Assembly: GCF_004114995.1 (NCBI RefSeq)
Contig: NZ_SDJP01000022.1
Span: forward strand, 1-55,038
Length of the DNA stretch: 55,038 nucleotides
Origin: Halorubrum amylolyticum
GTDB lineage: Archaea; Halobacteriota; Halobacteria; Halobacteriales; Haloferacaceae
Reading direction: 5' to 3'
Shown: piece after piece, positions 8,378 through 16,601 of the stretch
Layout: each line of letters begins with the position of its first letter
How positions within the stretch are numbered: the stretch's first letter is position 1
The notes under the pieces: model-generated
The model's input: the letters and a program-made list of their open reading frames with translations, nothing else
Told to the model about the DNA's origin: nothing
Databases searched by the model: none
Program-made: the position numbers and the translations under genes

Positions 8378-8860
8378 ATGTCCACCGAATCCCAACCCGA
8401 CGGCGCGAAGTACCTGGTCGAAACTAGAGACGGGACCGAAGGATACGTCGTGTCCACGTTCGAGAAGTACTACGGCGACCTACTCACCGATGTGGTCCGA
8501 GACCCGGACGACCGCAACGGCGTTTTGCTGCTCACGACCAGCCACGAGCTCCCTTCGGACGCGTTCCGTCGCTATTTCGAGGTCGATGACGTCGTACAGA
8601 CTGACGTCGTGAGACGAGGTAAAGACCCTGAGAGTGTCGCAGACGGCTGTAGGGAGGCGGTTTCACACCTCCCGGAGGGAACCACGGTCTCGCTCGTGAT
8701 GAACGGTACGGCGATGTCAGCAGACGATTACGAACTCCGTCGGCGGTGCGAGGACGCGTTACGTGCTGCCGGGCTACTCGTCGACGAGGACGGGACCGCC
8801 GAAACAGAGATCCGGGTTTATATTGTCGGTGACTGGGTGGGCGTTAGCGTGAATCGATAG
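8378..8860 (+). CDS. Hypothetical protein
   Basis: A 160-residue, acidic, soluble protein with no cysteine motif or membrane segment. It begins MSTESQPDGAKYLVETRDG, has a central NGVLLLTTSHELPSDAF, and ends ETEIRVYIVGDWVGVSVNR. The second half alternates predicted helices and strands. I do not recognise the family. Composition and third-position GC bias are those of a real gene. It sits alone between two DUF2249/unknown regulon genes; I saw no palindromic operator at the usual distance. Confidence 0.7.
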   Translation: MSTESQPDGAKYLVETRDGTEGYVVSTFEKYYGDLLTDVVRDPDDRNGVLLLTTSHELPSDAFRRYFEVDDVVQTDVVRRGKDPESVADGCREAVSHLPEGTTVSLVMNGTAMSADDYELRRRCEDALRAAGLLVDEDGTAETEIRVYIVGDWVGVSVNR

Positions 8861-8961
8861 TACGAGCGGAACCCTCTCTGGGAAGCAGAAAGAGCCTCCG
8901 TATCGCAGTACTATCCGATCCGGAACATACCACGGCTATCCGCGTGTATGCCTACGTGAAG

Positions 8962-8973
8962 CTAATATATTCG
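8962..8973. promoter_or_regulatory. Candidate operator, one half degenerate
   Basis: CTAATATATTCG: the right half ATTCG is intact and the left half has lost CGA. The centre is 44.5 bases before the start at 9012, exactly the common spacing. Confidence 0.4.
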
Positions 8974-9011
8974 TAATCGAACTCATCGGGCTTCGTCGAC
9001 AAGGTAGGAAC

Positions 9012-9296
9012 ATGGAGGAATTGGCAACACTACCCGCGGGATGGGACTGCGTCACCGAGCACACGAATTACGACTCGATTATGGACCGCGAGTACACGAC
9101 CGTCGCCTACGAGCACGCTGACACCGGACGGAAGGTGTTCATCAACGACGTTCAGGAACCAAATAGTTTCGGCGGATGGGGGTATCTCGTTCGAGCGGAT
9201 GGCCCAAAATACGGCGAATTGGGCCTGGTCGAAGACATCGAATCCGCGAAAGAACTGGCTATGGAGTTTATGAACGAATACGAGAAACCGAACTAA
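9012..9296 (+). CDS. Small hypothetical protein
   Basis: A 94-residue soluble protein, MEELATLPAGWDCVTEHTNY, with a central VFINDVQEPNSFGGWGYLVR and a helical C-terminus. I do not recognise it, though such short acidic proteins with a WG-rich centre recur in haloarchaea. Base composition supports coding. A degenerate operator lies at the standard distance upstream, so it may belong to the same regulon as the ferredoxins that follow. Confidence 0.7.
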   Translation: MEELATLPAGWDCVTEHTNYDSIMDREYTTVAYEHADTGRKVFINDVQEPNSFGGWGYLVRADGPKYGELGLVEDIESAKELAMEFMNEYEKPN

Positions 9297-9377
9297 AAGG
9301 AGAAACTGCGAGTTCCGTCTCACTGGGTGGTCGAAACTGACACTCGGTAGCTTGGTCCGACTCCGGAGTACTGGATG

Positions 9378-9433
9378 TGGAGGGGTGACCTGAACTACGA
9401 GTTCCGAAGAGATGCCCACAGTCACCCCCTCCA
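9378..9433. repeat. Imperfect inverted repeat after the 9012 gene
   Basis: TGGAGGGGTGAC at 9378-9389 faces GTCACCCCCTCCA at 9421-9433 with a 31-base spacer; one extra C interrupts the second arm. It may be a 3' processing structure or an IS-end scar. The stretch 9297-9614 holds no gene. Confidence 0.45.
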
Positions 9434-9563
9434 GTCATTCATTATTGATCGAGGGATTGAAATTTTTGACGGGATTCATAAGAAAGCTGTAAATTGTATT
9501 TCTCGGTGACGACCGGTACGAGTGGGACGACACTGAAATCCGTCGCTGAGATATACGGACGGG

Positions 9564-9575
9564 CGAACATATTCT
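9564..9575. promoter_or_regulatory. Palindromic operator before the ferredoxin pair
   Basis: CGAACATATTCT, 11 of 12 identical to the perfect palindrome. Its centre is 45.5 bases before the ATG at 9615. An AT-rich stretch (ATTTATTTATAA, from 9581) in the TATA position lies between them. Confidence 0.8.
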
Positions 9576-9614
9576 GCCCAATTTATTTATAATAGTCAAC
9601 CGTCAATTCTGACT

Positions 9615-10004
9615 ATGCCTACCGTCGAATATCTCAATTACGACGTGGTCGACGATCAGAGCTGGGATGTTCACGACGAGGAGAACTTCGAGCGGGCACA
9701 GGAAATGGACCTACCCGATGAGGACTACGGCACGTTGGACGTCAACCAGGGCGAATATATCCTCGAAGCTGCCGAGGCAGAGGGATACGATTGGCCCTTC
9801 TCGTGTCGCGCCGGCGCGTGTGCGAATTGTGCCGCGATCCTCGTCGAGGGGGAGATCGAGATGGATATGCAACAGATCCTCTCCGATGAGGAGGTCCAGG
9901 AAAAGAACGTCCGGCTGACCTGTATCGGCTCGCCGGCGGCCGACCATCTCAAGATCGTATACAACGCCAAACACCTCGACTACCTCCAGAATCGTGTGAT
10001 CTAA
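9615..10004 (+). CDS. Haloarchaeal plant-type [2Fe-2S] ferredoxin
   Basis: A 129-residue protein with an N-terminal halophile-specific acidic insertion ([20 protein letters not shown]) and the cluster-binding loop [15 protein letters not shown], with the fourth Cys in VRLTCIGSP. It matches the size and layout of haloarchaeal ferredoxins, which carry electrons for 2-oxoacid:ferredoxin oxidoreductases such as the pair at 18859-21717. It has a clear operator upstream, so this copy looks conditional. It is followed 5 bases later by a second ferredoxin gene. Confidence 0.93.
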   Translation: MPTVEYLNYDVVDDQSWDVHDEENFERAQEMDLPDEDYGTLDVNQGEYILEAAEAEGYDWPFSCRAGACANCAAILVEGEIEMDMQQILSDEEVQEKNVRLTCIGSPAADHLKIVYNAKHLDYLQNRVI

Positions 10005-10009
10005 CTCGT

Positions 10010-10252
10010 ATGCGCGTCGAGTTCGACCGCGACACGTGTATCGGGATGTTCAACTGTGTCGCTGAATGGGAGAAGTTCGTCGAGGACACCGACGCCGGCA
10101 AGGCGACGCTCGTCGGGAGCGACGAAGCGGGAGACGATCTGTACGCCCGCGAGGTACCCGAGGGCGAAGAGTTCGAGGCGAAGATGGCCGCTCGTGTCTG
10201 TCCGGTCGATGCGATCACCGTTTACGACGACGACGATCAGATCGTTCCGTGA
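10010..10252 (+). CDS. Small [3Fe-4S]-type ferredoxin
   Basis: An 80-residue acidic protein. It starts MRVEFDRDTCIGMFNCVAEW, giving two cluster cysteines six positions apart, and has a third in AARVCPVDAITVYDDD; the fourth Cys of a [4Fe-4S] motif is missing. Three ligands suit a [3Fe-4S] cluster, as in P450-type and other single-cluster ferredoxins. It lies 5 bases after the [2Fe-2S] ferredoxin gene, so the two form one operon, followed directly by a strong hairpin. Confidence 0.88.
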   Translation: MRVEFDRDTCIGMFNCVAEWEKFVEDTDAGKATLVGSDEAGDDLYAREVPEGEEFEAKMAARVCPVDAITVYDDDDQIVP

Positions 10253-10256
10253 ACCG

Positions 10257-10277
10257 CCTCGGGGTCAAGCCCCGAGG
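10257..10277. terminator. Strong hairpin after the ferredoxin operon
   Basis: CCTCGGGG pairs perfectly with CCCCGAGG around a TCAAG loop, 5 bases after the stop of the second ferredoxin. It could end or stabilise the transcript. It also resembles the right-end hairpin of haloarchaeal IS200/IS605 elements, so it may be an IS scar. Confidence 0.5.
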
Positions 10278-10334
10278 TACTCGGCCTACCCCGCCCGTCG
10301 AACTCGGCCGGTCAGCGAGAGGGGAGACAGGCGG

Positions 10335-10799
10335 TCACTGGTAGTCGATTTCACCGTCGCCTTCCCCGATCCACGCGCCTCTGTCCGGTTCTCGTGATTC
10401 GAGGGGGTCGGGCAGGTCCCTGTACCAGGGGACGTTCTTCAGTTGCTCTTTGTTGTAGGCGAATTCGTCCTTGGTGTCGGCCGTGAACTCGAACTGCTGC
10501 GTGAGGATGATCGCGTCGGTCGGGCAGACCTCCTCACAGAGCCGACAGTAGATGCACTGTCCGATGTGGAGGTTGTACTGTTCTCCGTTGCGCTGGTCGT
10601 CCTGCACGATCTGGATCGTGTCGTTGGGACACACGTTCTCGCACTGTCGACACCAGATGCACCGCTCCTGGCTGAACTTGTGGACCCCGCGGAACCGTGG
10701 GCTCACTTCGGGGGCGTCCTCCGGGTATTCCACCGTGAACGTCTTTCCGTCTAAGGCGTGTTTCATTGTCGTCGCCATGGATTTCATGATCCCGATCAT
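10335..10799 (-). CDS. NuoI-like 8Fe ferredoxin subunit
   Basis: A 154-residue protein with MKHALDGKTFTVEYPEDAPE at the N-terminus and two [4Fe-4S] motifs, CIWCRQCENVCP and CIYCRLCEEVCP, then a hydrophilic tail. This is the haloarchaeal NuoI-type subunit that feeds electrons to the membrane complex I-like enzyme. No other nuo gene is present, so this is a solitary, probably extra, copy. The start at 10799 matches the family N-terminus, and a candidate operator lies 44.5 bases upstream. It could adapt complex I to ferredoxin input under the conditions that switch on this regulon. Confidence 0.88.
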   Translation of the reverse strand: MIGIMKSMATTMKHALDGKTFTVEYPEDAPEVSPRFRGVHKFSQERCIWCRQCENVCPNDTIQIVQDDQRNGEQYNLHIGQCIYCRLCEEVCPTDAIILTQQFEFTADTKDEFAYNKEQLKNVPWYRDLPDPLESREPDRGAWIGEGDGEIDYQ

Positions 10800-10837
10800 T
10801 AATGATAATCAGCGGCAGCTGTACTTAGTGGTGACCC

Positions 10838-10849
10838 CGAAACGGTTCT
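10838..10849. promoter_or_regulatory. Candidate operator before the NuoI-like gene (stretch 10850-11189 otherwise empty)
   Basis: CGAAACGGTTCT keeps CGAA and TTC halves with a changed core. Its centre is 44.5 bases before the minus-strand start at 10799. Beyond it, 10850-11189 shows no credible gene. Confidence 0.45.
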
Positions 10850-11189
10850 TTTTCGATAGATTTTGATAGAGCACATATTTCGCCCCGGTGATACGGCGTT
10901 CCGTAACGTGAATCCCGGGACGAATCGATTCGGAGAAATCGACTGGGGGTTGCAAGCCAAACCCGGAAGTGGCGGGATCGGTCGATCACCATGTACGATT
11001 CGAGACGCCGCATGAGCGGCGTTGTCACTGGATGACTGAGTGCACGGACGAACAGTGGTCGAATCGCGGTGCCACGGTGATACGTCACGGCGAGAGAGAT
11101 ACGGCGCTCCGGCGAACGATGGGTCGGCCGCGAGGCCGAACGCCTGACCCCCGGATCGAACGACGCCACCGAATCAACAAATCACGATA

Positions 11190-12620
11190 ATGAGTTCAGA
11201 TACGAGTGATCTTGAAGGAACAGGCTTCGAGAACCGATTCGGATTCAAAAACGAGGAGCGGGCGGCCGTCAAATCGGGGAGCGGGCTCACCGAGGAAACG
11301 GTCCGACTCATCTCTGAAGAGAAGGACGAACCGAAGTGGATGCTGGAACGGCGGCTGCGCTCGCTGGAACTGTACCAAGAGATGCCGATGCCGACCGACT
11401 GGCCGGGACAGCCGGACCTCTCGGCGATCGATATCGACGAAATCGTTCCTTATCTCCGGCCGGATGTCGAGACGGAAGACAGCGTCGACTCTTGGGAGGA
11501 CCTCCCCGAGGACATTCAGGACACCTTCGACAGGCTAGGAATCCCCGATGCCGAGAGGAAGGCGCTCTCGGGCGCCGGCGCCCAGTACGAGTCTGAGGTC
11601 GTCTACCAGAACATGCAGGAACAGCTCGAAGAGAAGGGCGTCGTCTTCTGTGACACCGACGAGGCGGTACAGGAGTACCCCGAACTCGTCAAAGAGCACT
11701 TCATGACGGAGTGTGTCCCACCGACGGACAACAAGTTCGCCGCGCTACACGGCGCGGTCTGGTCGGGCGGGTCGTTTGTCTACGTCCCCGAAGGCGTCAC
11801 CGTTGAGATGCCCCTCCAGGCGTACTTCCGGATGAACTCGGAGGGTATGGGTCAGTTCGAGCATAAGATCATCATCGCCGAACCGAACTCTGAGGTGCAC
11901 CTCATCGAAGGCTGCTCGGCGCCTCATTACGGCAGTCACAATCTCCATAGCGGCTGTGTCGAGGTGTTCGTCCGCGAGGATGCGCACGTCCAGTACTCGA
12001 CGGTCCAGAATTGGTCCCGAAATACCTACAACCTCAACACCAAGCGCGCTATCGTTGAGGCCGACGGCACTATGGAATGGGTGTCAGGGTCGATGGGTTC
12101 GAAGGCCACGATGCTGTATCCCGCGTCGATTCTCAAGGGCCCTGGCGCGACGGACAACCACGTCACTATCGCGTTCGCCGGCGAGGGGCAGAACATCGAC
12201 ACCGGCGCGAAGGTGTATCACACGGCACCGAACACGCACTCGACCATCGAATCCAAGTCGATCAGCAAGGACGGCGGCCGCACGAATTACCGTGGTCTCG
12301 TTCATATTACCGGTGGCGCGGAGGGGTCCTCGACGAGCGTCGAGTGCGACGCGTTAATGTTCGATAATGAATCGTCGTCCGACACGATGCCCTTCATGGA
12401 GATCAGGGAGAGAAGCGTTGACGTCGCCCACGAGGCGACCGTCGGTAAGATCGATGACGAAGACATGTTCTACCTGCAAAACCGCGGTCTCGATGCCGAC
12501 GACGCCAAGCAGATGATCGTCGCCGGGTTCATCGAACCCCTCACCGAAGAACTTCCCATCGAGTACGCGGTGGAGCTCAACCGGCTCATCGAACTTGAAA
12601 TGGAGGGAAGTCTCGGCTGA
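11190..12620 (+). CDS. sufB: SufB-type Fe-S cluster assembly scaffold
   Basis: A 476-residue protein matching SufB along its length: KWMLERRLRSLELYQ near 50, the SufBD beta-helix core with HGAVWSGGSFVYVP, VHLIEGCSAPHYGSHNLHSG, NWSRNTYNLNTKRAIVE, and the C-terminal HEATVGKIDDEDMFYLQNRG. The conserved Cys of EGCSAP is kept. SufB normally works in a SufBC2D complex; here sufC and sufD are absent, so this is a solitary extra copy that would need partners from elsewhere. In an NO-stress setting a spare scaffold subunit makes sense, though this is inference. No clear operator is seen at the usual distance. Confidence 0.93.
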   Translation: MSSDTSDLEGTGFENRFGFKNEERAAVKSGSGLTEETVRLISEEKDEPKWMLERRLRSLELYQEMPMPTDWPGQPDLSAIDIDEIVPYLRPDVETEDSVDSWEDLPEDIQDTFDRLGIPDAERKALSGAGAQYESEVVYQNMQEQLEEKGVVFCDTDEAVQEYPELVKEHFMTECVPPTDNKFAALHGAVWSGGSFVYVPEGVTVEMPLQAYFRMNSEGMGQFEHKIIIAEPNSEVHLIEGCSAPHYGSHNLHSGCVEVFVREDAHVQYSTVQNWSRNTYNLNTKRAIVEADGTMEWVSGSMGSKATMLYPASILKGPGATDNHVTIAFAGEGQNIDTGAKVYHTAPNTHSTIESKSISKDGGRTNYRGLVHITGGAEGSSTSVECDALMFDNESSSDTMPFMEIRERSVDVAHEATVGKIDDEDMFYLQNRGLDADDAKQMIVAGFIEPLTEELPIEYAVELNRLIELEMEGSLG

Positions 12621-12710
12621 GTGGGAAACGACGGCGCATCGCTGGATGCTTTCGGTTCTGACTTATCAGACGAGAGGACTCAGACCTTCTCTCCTACTTA
12701 AAAGGAGGAG

Positions 12711-12722
12711 AGAAGATATTCG
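12711..12722. promoter_or_regulatory. Candidate operator before the HMA gene
   Basis: AGAAGATATTCG has the GAA/TTC halves of the window's palindrome. Its centre is 48.5 bases before the ATG at 12765. Confidence 0.4.
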
Positions 12723-12764
12723 TGGTAGATATTATCAAAGTGCACGAAATATGTGCTTACAATC

Positions 12765-12992
12765 ATGGTTTCAACGACTCAGATTCGCGTTACCGATTCC
12801 GTTTTCGCCTGCGAAAACTGTGCGAACACCATTGAGCGGGTCCTGCTCAAGAAAGGCGGCGTCGAAGACGTTACCGTCGACGGCAGCGAGAAGGAACTCG
12901 AAGTCCGATTCCACCGATCCCGGATGGACGAGGATCGGATCGTGGAACTCGTCGAGGAGTGGGGATACACGCCGGAGGGATCTTCTCCATAA
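12765..12992 (+). CDS. Heavy-metal-associated (HMA) domain protein
   Basis: A 75-residue single-domain protein of ferredoxin-like fold: TQIRVTDSVFACENCANTIE carries the CxxC metal site, followed by LLKKGGVEDVTVDGSEKELE and RIVELVEEWGYTP. This is the CopZ/HMA layout, except that the usual Gly-Met before the first Cys is replaced by Phe-Ala. It would bind Cu(I) or a similar soft metal and pass it to a transporter or regulator. I chose the ATG at 12765, where the domain begins. The next gene's operator lies just after its stop. Confidence 0.85.
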   Translation: MVSTTQIRVTDSVFACENCANTIERVLLKKGGVEDVTVDGSEKELEVRFHRSRMDEDRIVELVEEWGYTPEGSSP

Positions 12993-13001
12993 ATACCGAC
13001 G

Positions 13002-13013
13002 GGAACATCTTCC
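13002..13013. promoter_or_regulatory. Palindromic operator before the MmgE/PrpD gene
   Basis: GGAACATCTTCC keeps the GAACAT core half and a TTC half. The centre is 44.5 bases before the ATG at 13052, which it helps to select over longer starts. Confidence 0.65.
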
Positions 13014-13051
13014 GGGAAATCGTCTCCCGGGGCCGGAATGTGTGTACACGT

Positions 13052-14425
13052 ATGACGACGACTGGGGAGCTCGCGACGTTCTTGAATGAGGTACAGTACG
13101 ACGAACTTCCGGACGACGTGATCGACGCCACTAAGAAACGGCTACTGGACTCGGTCGGTATTGCCCTCGGTGCCGTGGGCGAACCTGCAACGGATGCGGT
13201 CCTCGAGACGGTCCGCGCCGAAGGCGGCGACGAGTGTTCGCTCTGGGCGCGTTCGGCGAGGACGTCGCTCTCCGGGGCAGCGTTCCACAACACCGCGTTG
13301 GTCCGCTATCTCGACTTCATGGATTCATTTCTGGCACCCGGGGAGACCCCTCACCCGAGTGACAACGTCGGCGTGGCGCTGGCAGCCGCCGAACACGCCG
13401 ACGCGACCGGCGAGGAGTTGCTGGCCGCCGTCGCGGCCGCCTACGAGTTGCAGGGGGAACTGGCCTGGAACGCTCCGGTCCGCGACCGGGGGTGGGACCA
13501 CGTCACGCATACGGTCATCACCCAGGCCGCGGCAGCGGCGAAACTCCTCGGTCTTGACCACAAGGAGACGCGCAACGCCCTCGGGATCGCTGGGACCGCC
13601 CACAACGCCCTGCGGGTGACCCGGACCGGTGGGATCAACGAGTGGAAGGGACTCGCCTCGGGGAACGCCGCTCGGAACGGTGCCTACGCCGCACGACTGG
13701 CCGCCAATGGGATCGAGGGTCCGACGAACCTGTTCGAGGGACAGAAAGGCTGGAAGGACGTCGTCGCCGGGGAGTTCACCGTCGATCTCGACCCGGAGTG
13801 TTCACGGCTCCACGACGTCATGTGCAAGCGGTACGTGGCGGAAACGTACGCCCAATCCGCCGTCGAGGGAATCATCGAACTCGCCGACTTCCACGACATC
13901 GATCACGAAGCCGTCGAGTCGATCCATCTCGATACGTTCGGTGGGGCGAAACTCATTATCGGTGGTGGCGAGGGCGATCGGCACGAGGTCGAGACGAAGG
14001 CTCAGGCCGATCACTCACTGCCCTATATGCTCGCCGCGGCGCTCGTCGACCGACGGCTGCAGACCGAACAGTACGAGCCTGACCGGATCCGGTCGGACGA
14101 CGTACAGACGCTGCTCCGGACGGTGACCGTCGAAGAGGACGAGGAACTGACCGACCGGTTTGAGGCCGGCGAGATGCCAGCCAGGATAGCAGTTACAACC
14201 GAAGGCGGGTCAACCGACACCGTCGAGAAGGACGACTTCCGCGGGCATCCGAATAACCCAATGGACTGGGAGGACCTAGAGACGAAGTTCCACGCGGTGG
14301 TTCCCGACGACGTCGATCGATCACGTCGGGTCGATATCATCGAATCTATCAAGCGAATCGACGACCGTTCTGTCGACGAGCTGCTTACGCTCCTGACCGA
14401 TTTCGAAAATGTGGGGACGGCCTGA
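13052..14425 (+). CDS. MmgE/PrpD family protein
   Basis: A 457-residue protein. Family features are DATKKRLLDSVGIALGAVGE near the start, ALVRYLDFMDSF, HPSDNVGVALAAAEHADATG, the central GTAHNALRVTRTGGINEWKG and KAQADHSLPYMLAAALVDRR. MmgE/PrpD enzymes include 2-methylcitrate dehydratase and iminodisuccinate epimerase, but many members have other hydro-lyase or isomerase roles, so the substrate is open. No prpB/prpC neighbour is present. The operator at 13002-13013 places it in the window's regulon. It ends 71 bases before the small zinc-finger gene on the opposite strand. Confidence 0.88.
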   Translation: MTTTGELATFLNEVQYDELPDDVIDATKKRLLDSVGIALGAVGEPATDAVLETVRAEGGDECSLWARSARTSLSGAAFHNTALVRYLDFMDSFLAPGETPHPSDNVGVALAAAEHADATGEELLAAVAAAYELQGELAWNAPVRDRGWDHVTHTVITQAAAAAKLLGLDHKETRNALGIAGTAHNALRVTRTGGINEWKGLASGNAARNGAYAARLAANGIEGPTNLFEGQKGWKDVVAGEFTVDLDPECSRLHDVMCKRYVAETYAQSAVEGIIELADFHDIDHEAVESIHLDTFGGAKLIIGGGEGDRHEVETKAQADHSLPYMLAAALVDRRLQTEQYEPDRIRSDDVQTLLRTVTVEEDEELTDRFEAGEMPARIAVTTEGGSTDTVEKDDFRGHPNNPMDWEDLETKFHAVVPDDVDRSRRVDIIESIKRIDDRSVDELLTLLTDFENVGTA

Positions 14426-14496
14426 GCGATGCAAGCTCGCCAGACCGTTCGGGAGTTTGGTAACAATGCCGGTCGAAGCGGAACGTTCGGGCGAGC

Positions 14497-14646
14497 CTAT
14501 TCAGACTCGGATCGGTCGCGGCTGACCTCTTCGATACCGGCATTCGGGGAACAGTTCGGACAGGCGTACACCCGACCGTCCTCGATCCCAAACACGCGCT
14601 TGAATCGCTCCGAGACGTGTTCGCCGCAGTTTTTACAGCGGGGCAT
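14497..14646 (-). CDS. Small zinc-finger protein
   Basis: A 49-residue frame from the ATG at 14646: MPRCKNCGEHVSERFKRVFG, then RVYACPNCSPNAGIEE. Two CxxC knuckles about 25 residues apart with an intervening phenylalanine- and arginine-rich helix match the short haloarchaeal CPxCG-type zinc-finger proteins. It is convergent with the MmgE/PrpD gene. Function is unknown; some relatives control biofilm or motility in Haloferax, and the size and cysteine spacing here are typical. Confidence 0.8.
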   Translation of the reverse strand: MPRCKNCGEHVSERFKRVFGIEDGRVYACPNCSPNAGIEEVSRDRSESE

Positions 14647-14780
14647 GAGTTTTGGGCGAAGCGACAACCTCCAGTTGCCACTCTAAGCCCCACGAACATA
14701 ATTTTATCTATTGAGAATGAAATTCAGTTTGATACAAAATATTATAGGGTGACTGTTTTTTATTTTTAGTATATATTAAT

Positions 14781-15061
14781 ATGATGTCAGAAATCAACCC
14801 CTGCGATACAGTTCCGAAGCTCGCGGCTACGCGGGTAACGAGCGTTCACGAGTGGTTCGATCTCGTGAGCGACATGACCGGCGACGCGATACGGCAGTAC
14901 GGCCTCGGGATCGACATCCCGGAACAGGGTCTACACAGCATCGCCAACCCCCCGGTGTTCGCAGTCGACGAGGACGGGACCATCGCGTACCGCTGGGTCG
15001 CCGATGACCGACCAACGAGCCCGACTACGAGGGACTTCTCGACGCGGCCGAATCGACGTAG
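14781..15061 (+). pseudogene. Peroxiredoxin remnant, N-terminal deletion plus frameshift
   Basis: From about 14850 the frame reads FDLVSDMTGDAIRQYGLGID and HSIANPPVFAVDEDGTIAYR, closely matching the C-terminal half of the intact peroxiredoxin at 41276. The first half, with the peroxidatic Cys, is missing. At about 15009 one base is lost: the ending PTNEPDYEGLLDAAEST appears only in the next frame, stopping at 15059-15061. The upstream 70 bases do not match the family. Dead gene. Confidence 0.8.
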
Positions 15062-15083
15062 GCCGGTCCGCTCGGAGCGGTCG

Positions 15084-15980
15084 TCACTCGCTCGGACCGC
15101 CTCTCTTTCGCGCCCGCCTGAGGTTGATCGCGACCAGTCCCGTCAACAGGGCCAGAACGGCGAACTTGACCGCGACGAGCCGACCGGCAGCCGTGCCGAC
15201 AGGCACCGAGGCCGAGTACCCGAGGAGACGAACGGCCTGGTAGACCCCGGTCGCGAGGAACACGGCGATAACGACCGGCAGGTGCCGGCGGAACCGGCGC
15301 GCCCCCGCTTTGATCTCGTCGGCCGCATCCGGGTGAGCCCGTAGCGTGGGGAGGACGACGAAGTTGTGCCAGCTCGCACCGCCGATCCAGAGTGCGAACG
15401 ACCCGACGTGACCGAAGCGGACCGCCTGTTCGAAGGGATGTCCGCCCGTCTCCGTCCAGACGAAGCCGACGAGCGACCCGAGGACGGTTGCGAAGAAGAG
15501 CCAGCGAACGTATGCCGACGTCTGGCTCCACTCGTCTCCGGAGTATCGACCGAGAACGACCCACAGGAACGGCGAGAGGGCCACTCCGAAGCCGACGGCG
15601 ACCTCTCCGGGGTCGAGCGGTCGACCCGCCGCACCGGTCGCAACGCTCCCGACGCCACCGATCAAGAGCGCCAAAACGGCGAACGCTTCGACGTGCCGCC
15701 ACCGCTCGCTGACCGCACGGGTCGTTTCGTCGTGTTCGAAATCGCTCGCGTCGAACAGGACGAGTCGCCAGTAGAGCCCGCCACAGAGCGTGCCGAGCGA
15801 CACGACGAGGAGCCACCAGAACCCGCGTGTAACAAACGGGGAGCCCCAGCGAGACAGCCAGATCCCAGCAGCAGACCCGACCAACAACAATGCGAATACA
15901 ATCCTAGGCTGGAGGTCTTTCAGAGACACGTCCAGCCCGAATGGAGGCGTTTTCTCGTCGTGATTCCCGCGAGTTCCCAT
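15084..15980 (-). CDS. CopD-like membrane protein
   Basis: A 298-residue membrane protein with about eight hydrophobic segments. The region FGHVGSFALWIGGASWHNFV has the histidine/tryptophan signature of the copper-resistance D domain, with a second HLPVVIAVFLATGVYQAVRL segment. Start chosen at the ATG at 15980 (MGTRGNHDEK), because the longer frame to 16076 adds Arg-rich sequence running into the intergenic zone. A candidate operator lies 48.5 bases upstream. It is probably a copper or heme-related membrane component; the ligand is not proven. Confidence 0.8.
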   Translation of the reverse strand: MGTRGNHDEKTPPFGLDVSLKDLQPRIVFALLLVGSAAGIWLSRWGSPFVTRGFWWLLVVSLGTLCGGLYWRLVLFDASDFEHDETTRAVSERWRHVEAFAVLALLIGGVGSVATGAAGRPLDPGEVAVGFGVALSPFLWVVLGRYSGDEWSQTSAYVRWLFFATVLGSLVGFVWTETGGHPFEQAVRFGHVGSFALWIGGASWHNFVVLPTLRAHPDAADEIKAGARRFRRHLPVVIAVFLATGVYQAVRLLGYSASVPVGTAAGRLVAVKFAVLALLTGLVAINLRRARKRGGPSE

Positions 15981-16022
15981 GTTTGTCTTCCCTGTTTTCG
16001 CCCGCACGGAAAATGCTCCGTG

Positions 16023-16034
16023 GGAAGATATTCG
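16023..16034. promoter_or_regulatory. Candidate operator between CopD-like and DtxR-type genes
   Basis: GGAAGATATTCG has GAA and TTCG halves. Its centre is 48.5 bases before the minus-strand start at 15980 and 79.5 before the plus-strand start at 16108. Confidence 0.45.
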
Positions 16035-16107
16035 AGGAATATACGGGAAAGTTCGTACGAAGAAATTCGGCGGCACGCTTTCTAGTGAGTATGATTGATG
16101 ATTGTGT

Positions 16108-16575
16108 ATGTCCTCGGACTATCGAACGGGATCGGCCCCAAACCCCTCGCCCGAGATGCCGGACGTTGAGCGGACGACGGCACGCTATCTCTTCGTCATC
16201 TCGACGCTCTCGAACGACACCGAAGAGCGCATCGCGACCGGCGAATTGAACGAGCATCTGGACGTCACTCCCGCGAGCGTGACGGAGATGGTGGCCAAAC
16301 TGGACGAGCGGGGACTGGTCGACTACGAGAAGTATCAGGGGGTTCGACTCGCTGACCGTGGAGAGGAGTTCGCCTCGTGCATCGCGTGGCGACTCTGTAT
16401 CGTCACTAGTTTCTTCGATTCGGTCTTGGACACGAACCTCGACGAGGAGACGGCGTTCGATATCGGGTTCACACTCCCCGAAGACGGAGTGTATCGCCTC
16501 CGAGAACGGATAGAGACGTCGTGTCTCGAGATTTGCCCCGAATCCGGACGACACGAGACTCGCTGCCTCGCGTAG
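16108..16575 (+). CDS. DtxR/MntR-family metal-dependent regulator (copy 1)
   Basis: A 155-residue protein. RTTARYLFVISTLSNDTEER begins the winged helix, and LDVTPASVTEMVAKLDERGL is the recognition helix with the SVTEM motif typical of DtxR/MntR proteins. The second domain is short and ends with four cysteines (SCLEICPESGRHETRC). A paralogue of equal size and the same cysteine-rich end is at 40365. DtxR-type proteins repress iron or manganese genes with metal bound; the possible operators for such proteins at 27193-27213 and 45611-45626 may be their targets. Start at the ATG 16108. Confidence 0.85.
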   Translation: MSSDYRTGSAPNPSPEMPDVERTTARYLFVISTLSNDTEERIATGELNEHLDVTPASVTEMVAKLDERGLVDYEKYQGVRLADRGEEFASCIAWRLCIVTSFFDSVLDTNLDEETAFDIGFTLPEDGVYRLRERIETSCLEICPESGRHETRCLA

Positions 16576-16601
16576 CAGGATGATGACCCGCTCACGTATT
16601 T

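Noticed and set aside
11137..11148. CGAACGCC upstream of sufB as an operator
   Set aside because: Only the left half matches; there is no TTCG half, so I do not place sufB in the regulon by its own site.
10969..11190. 73-codon plus-strand frame just before sufB
   Set aside because: Arg-rich and without hydrophobic pattern; looks like chance frame in a GC-rich spacer.
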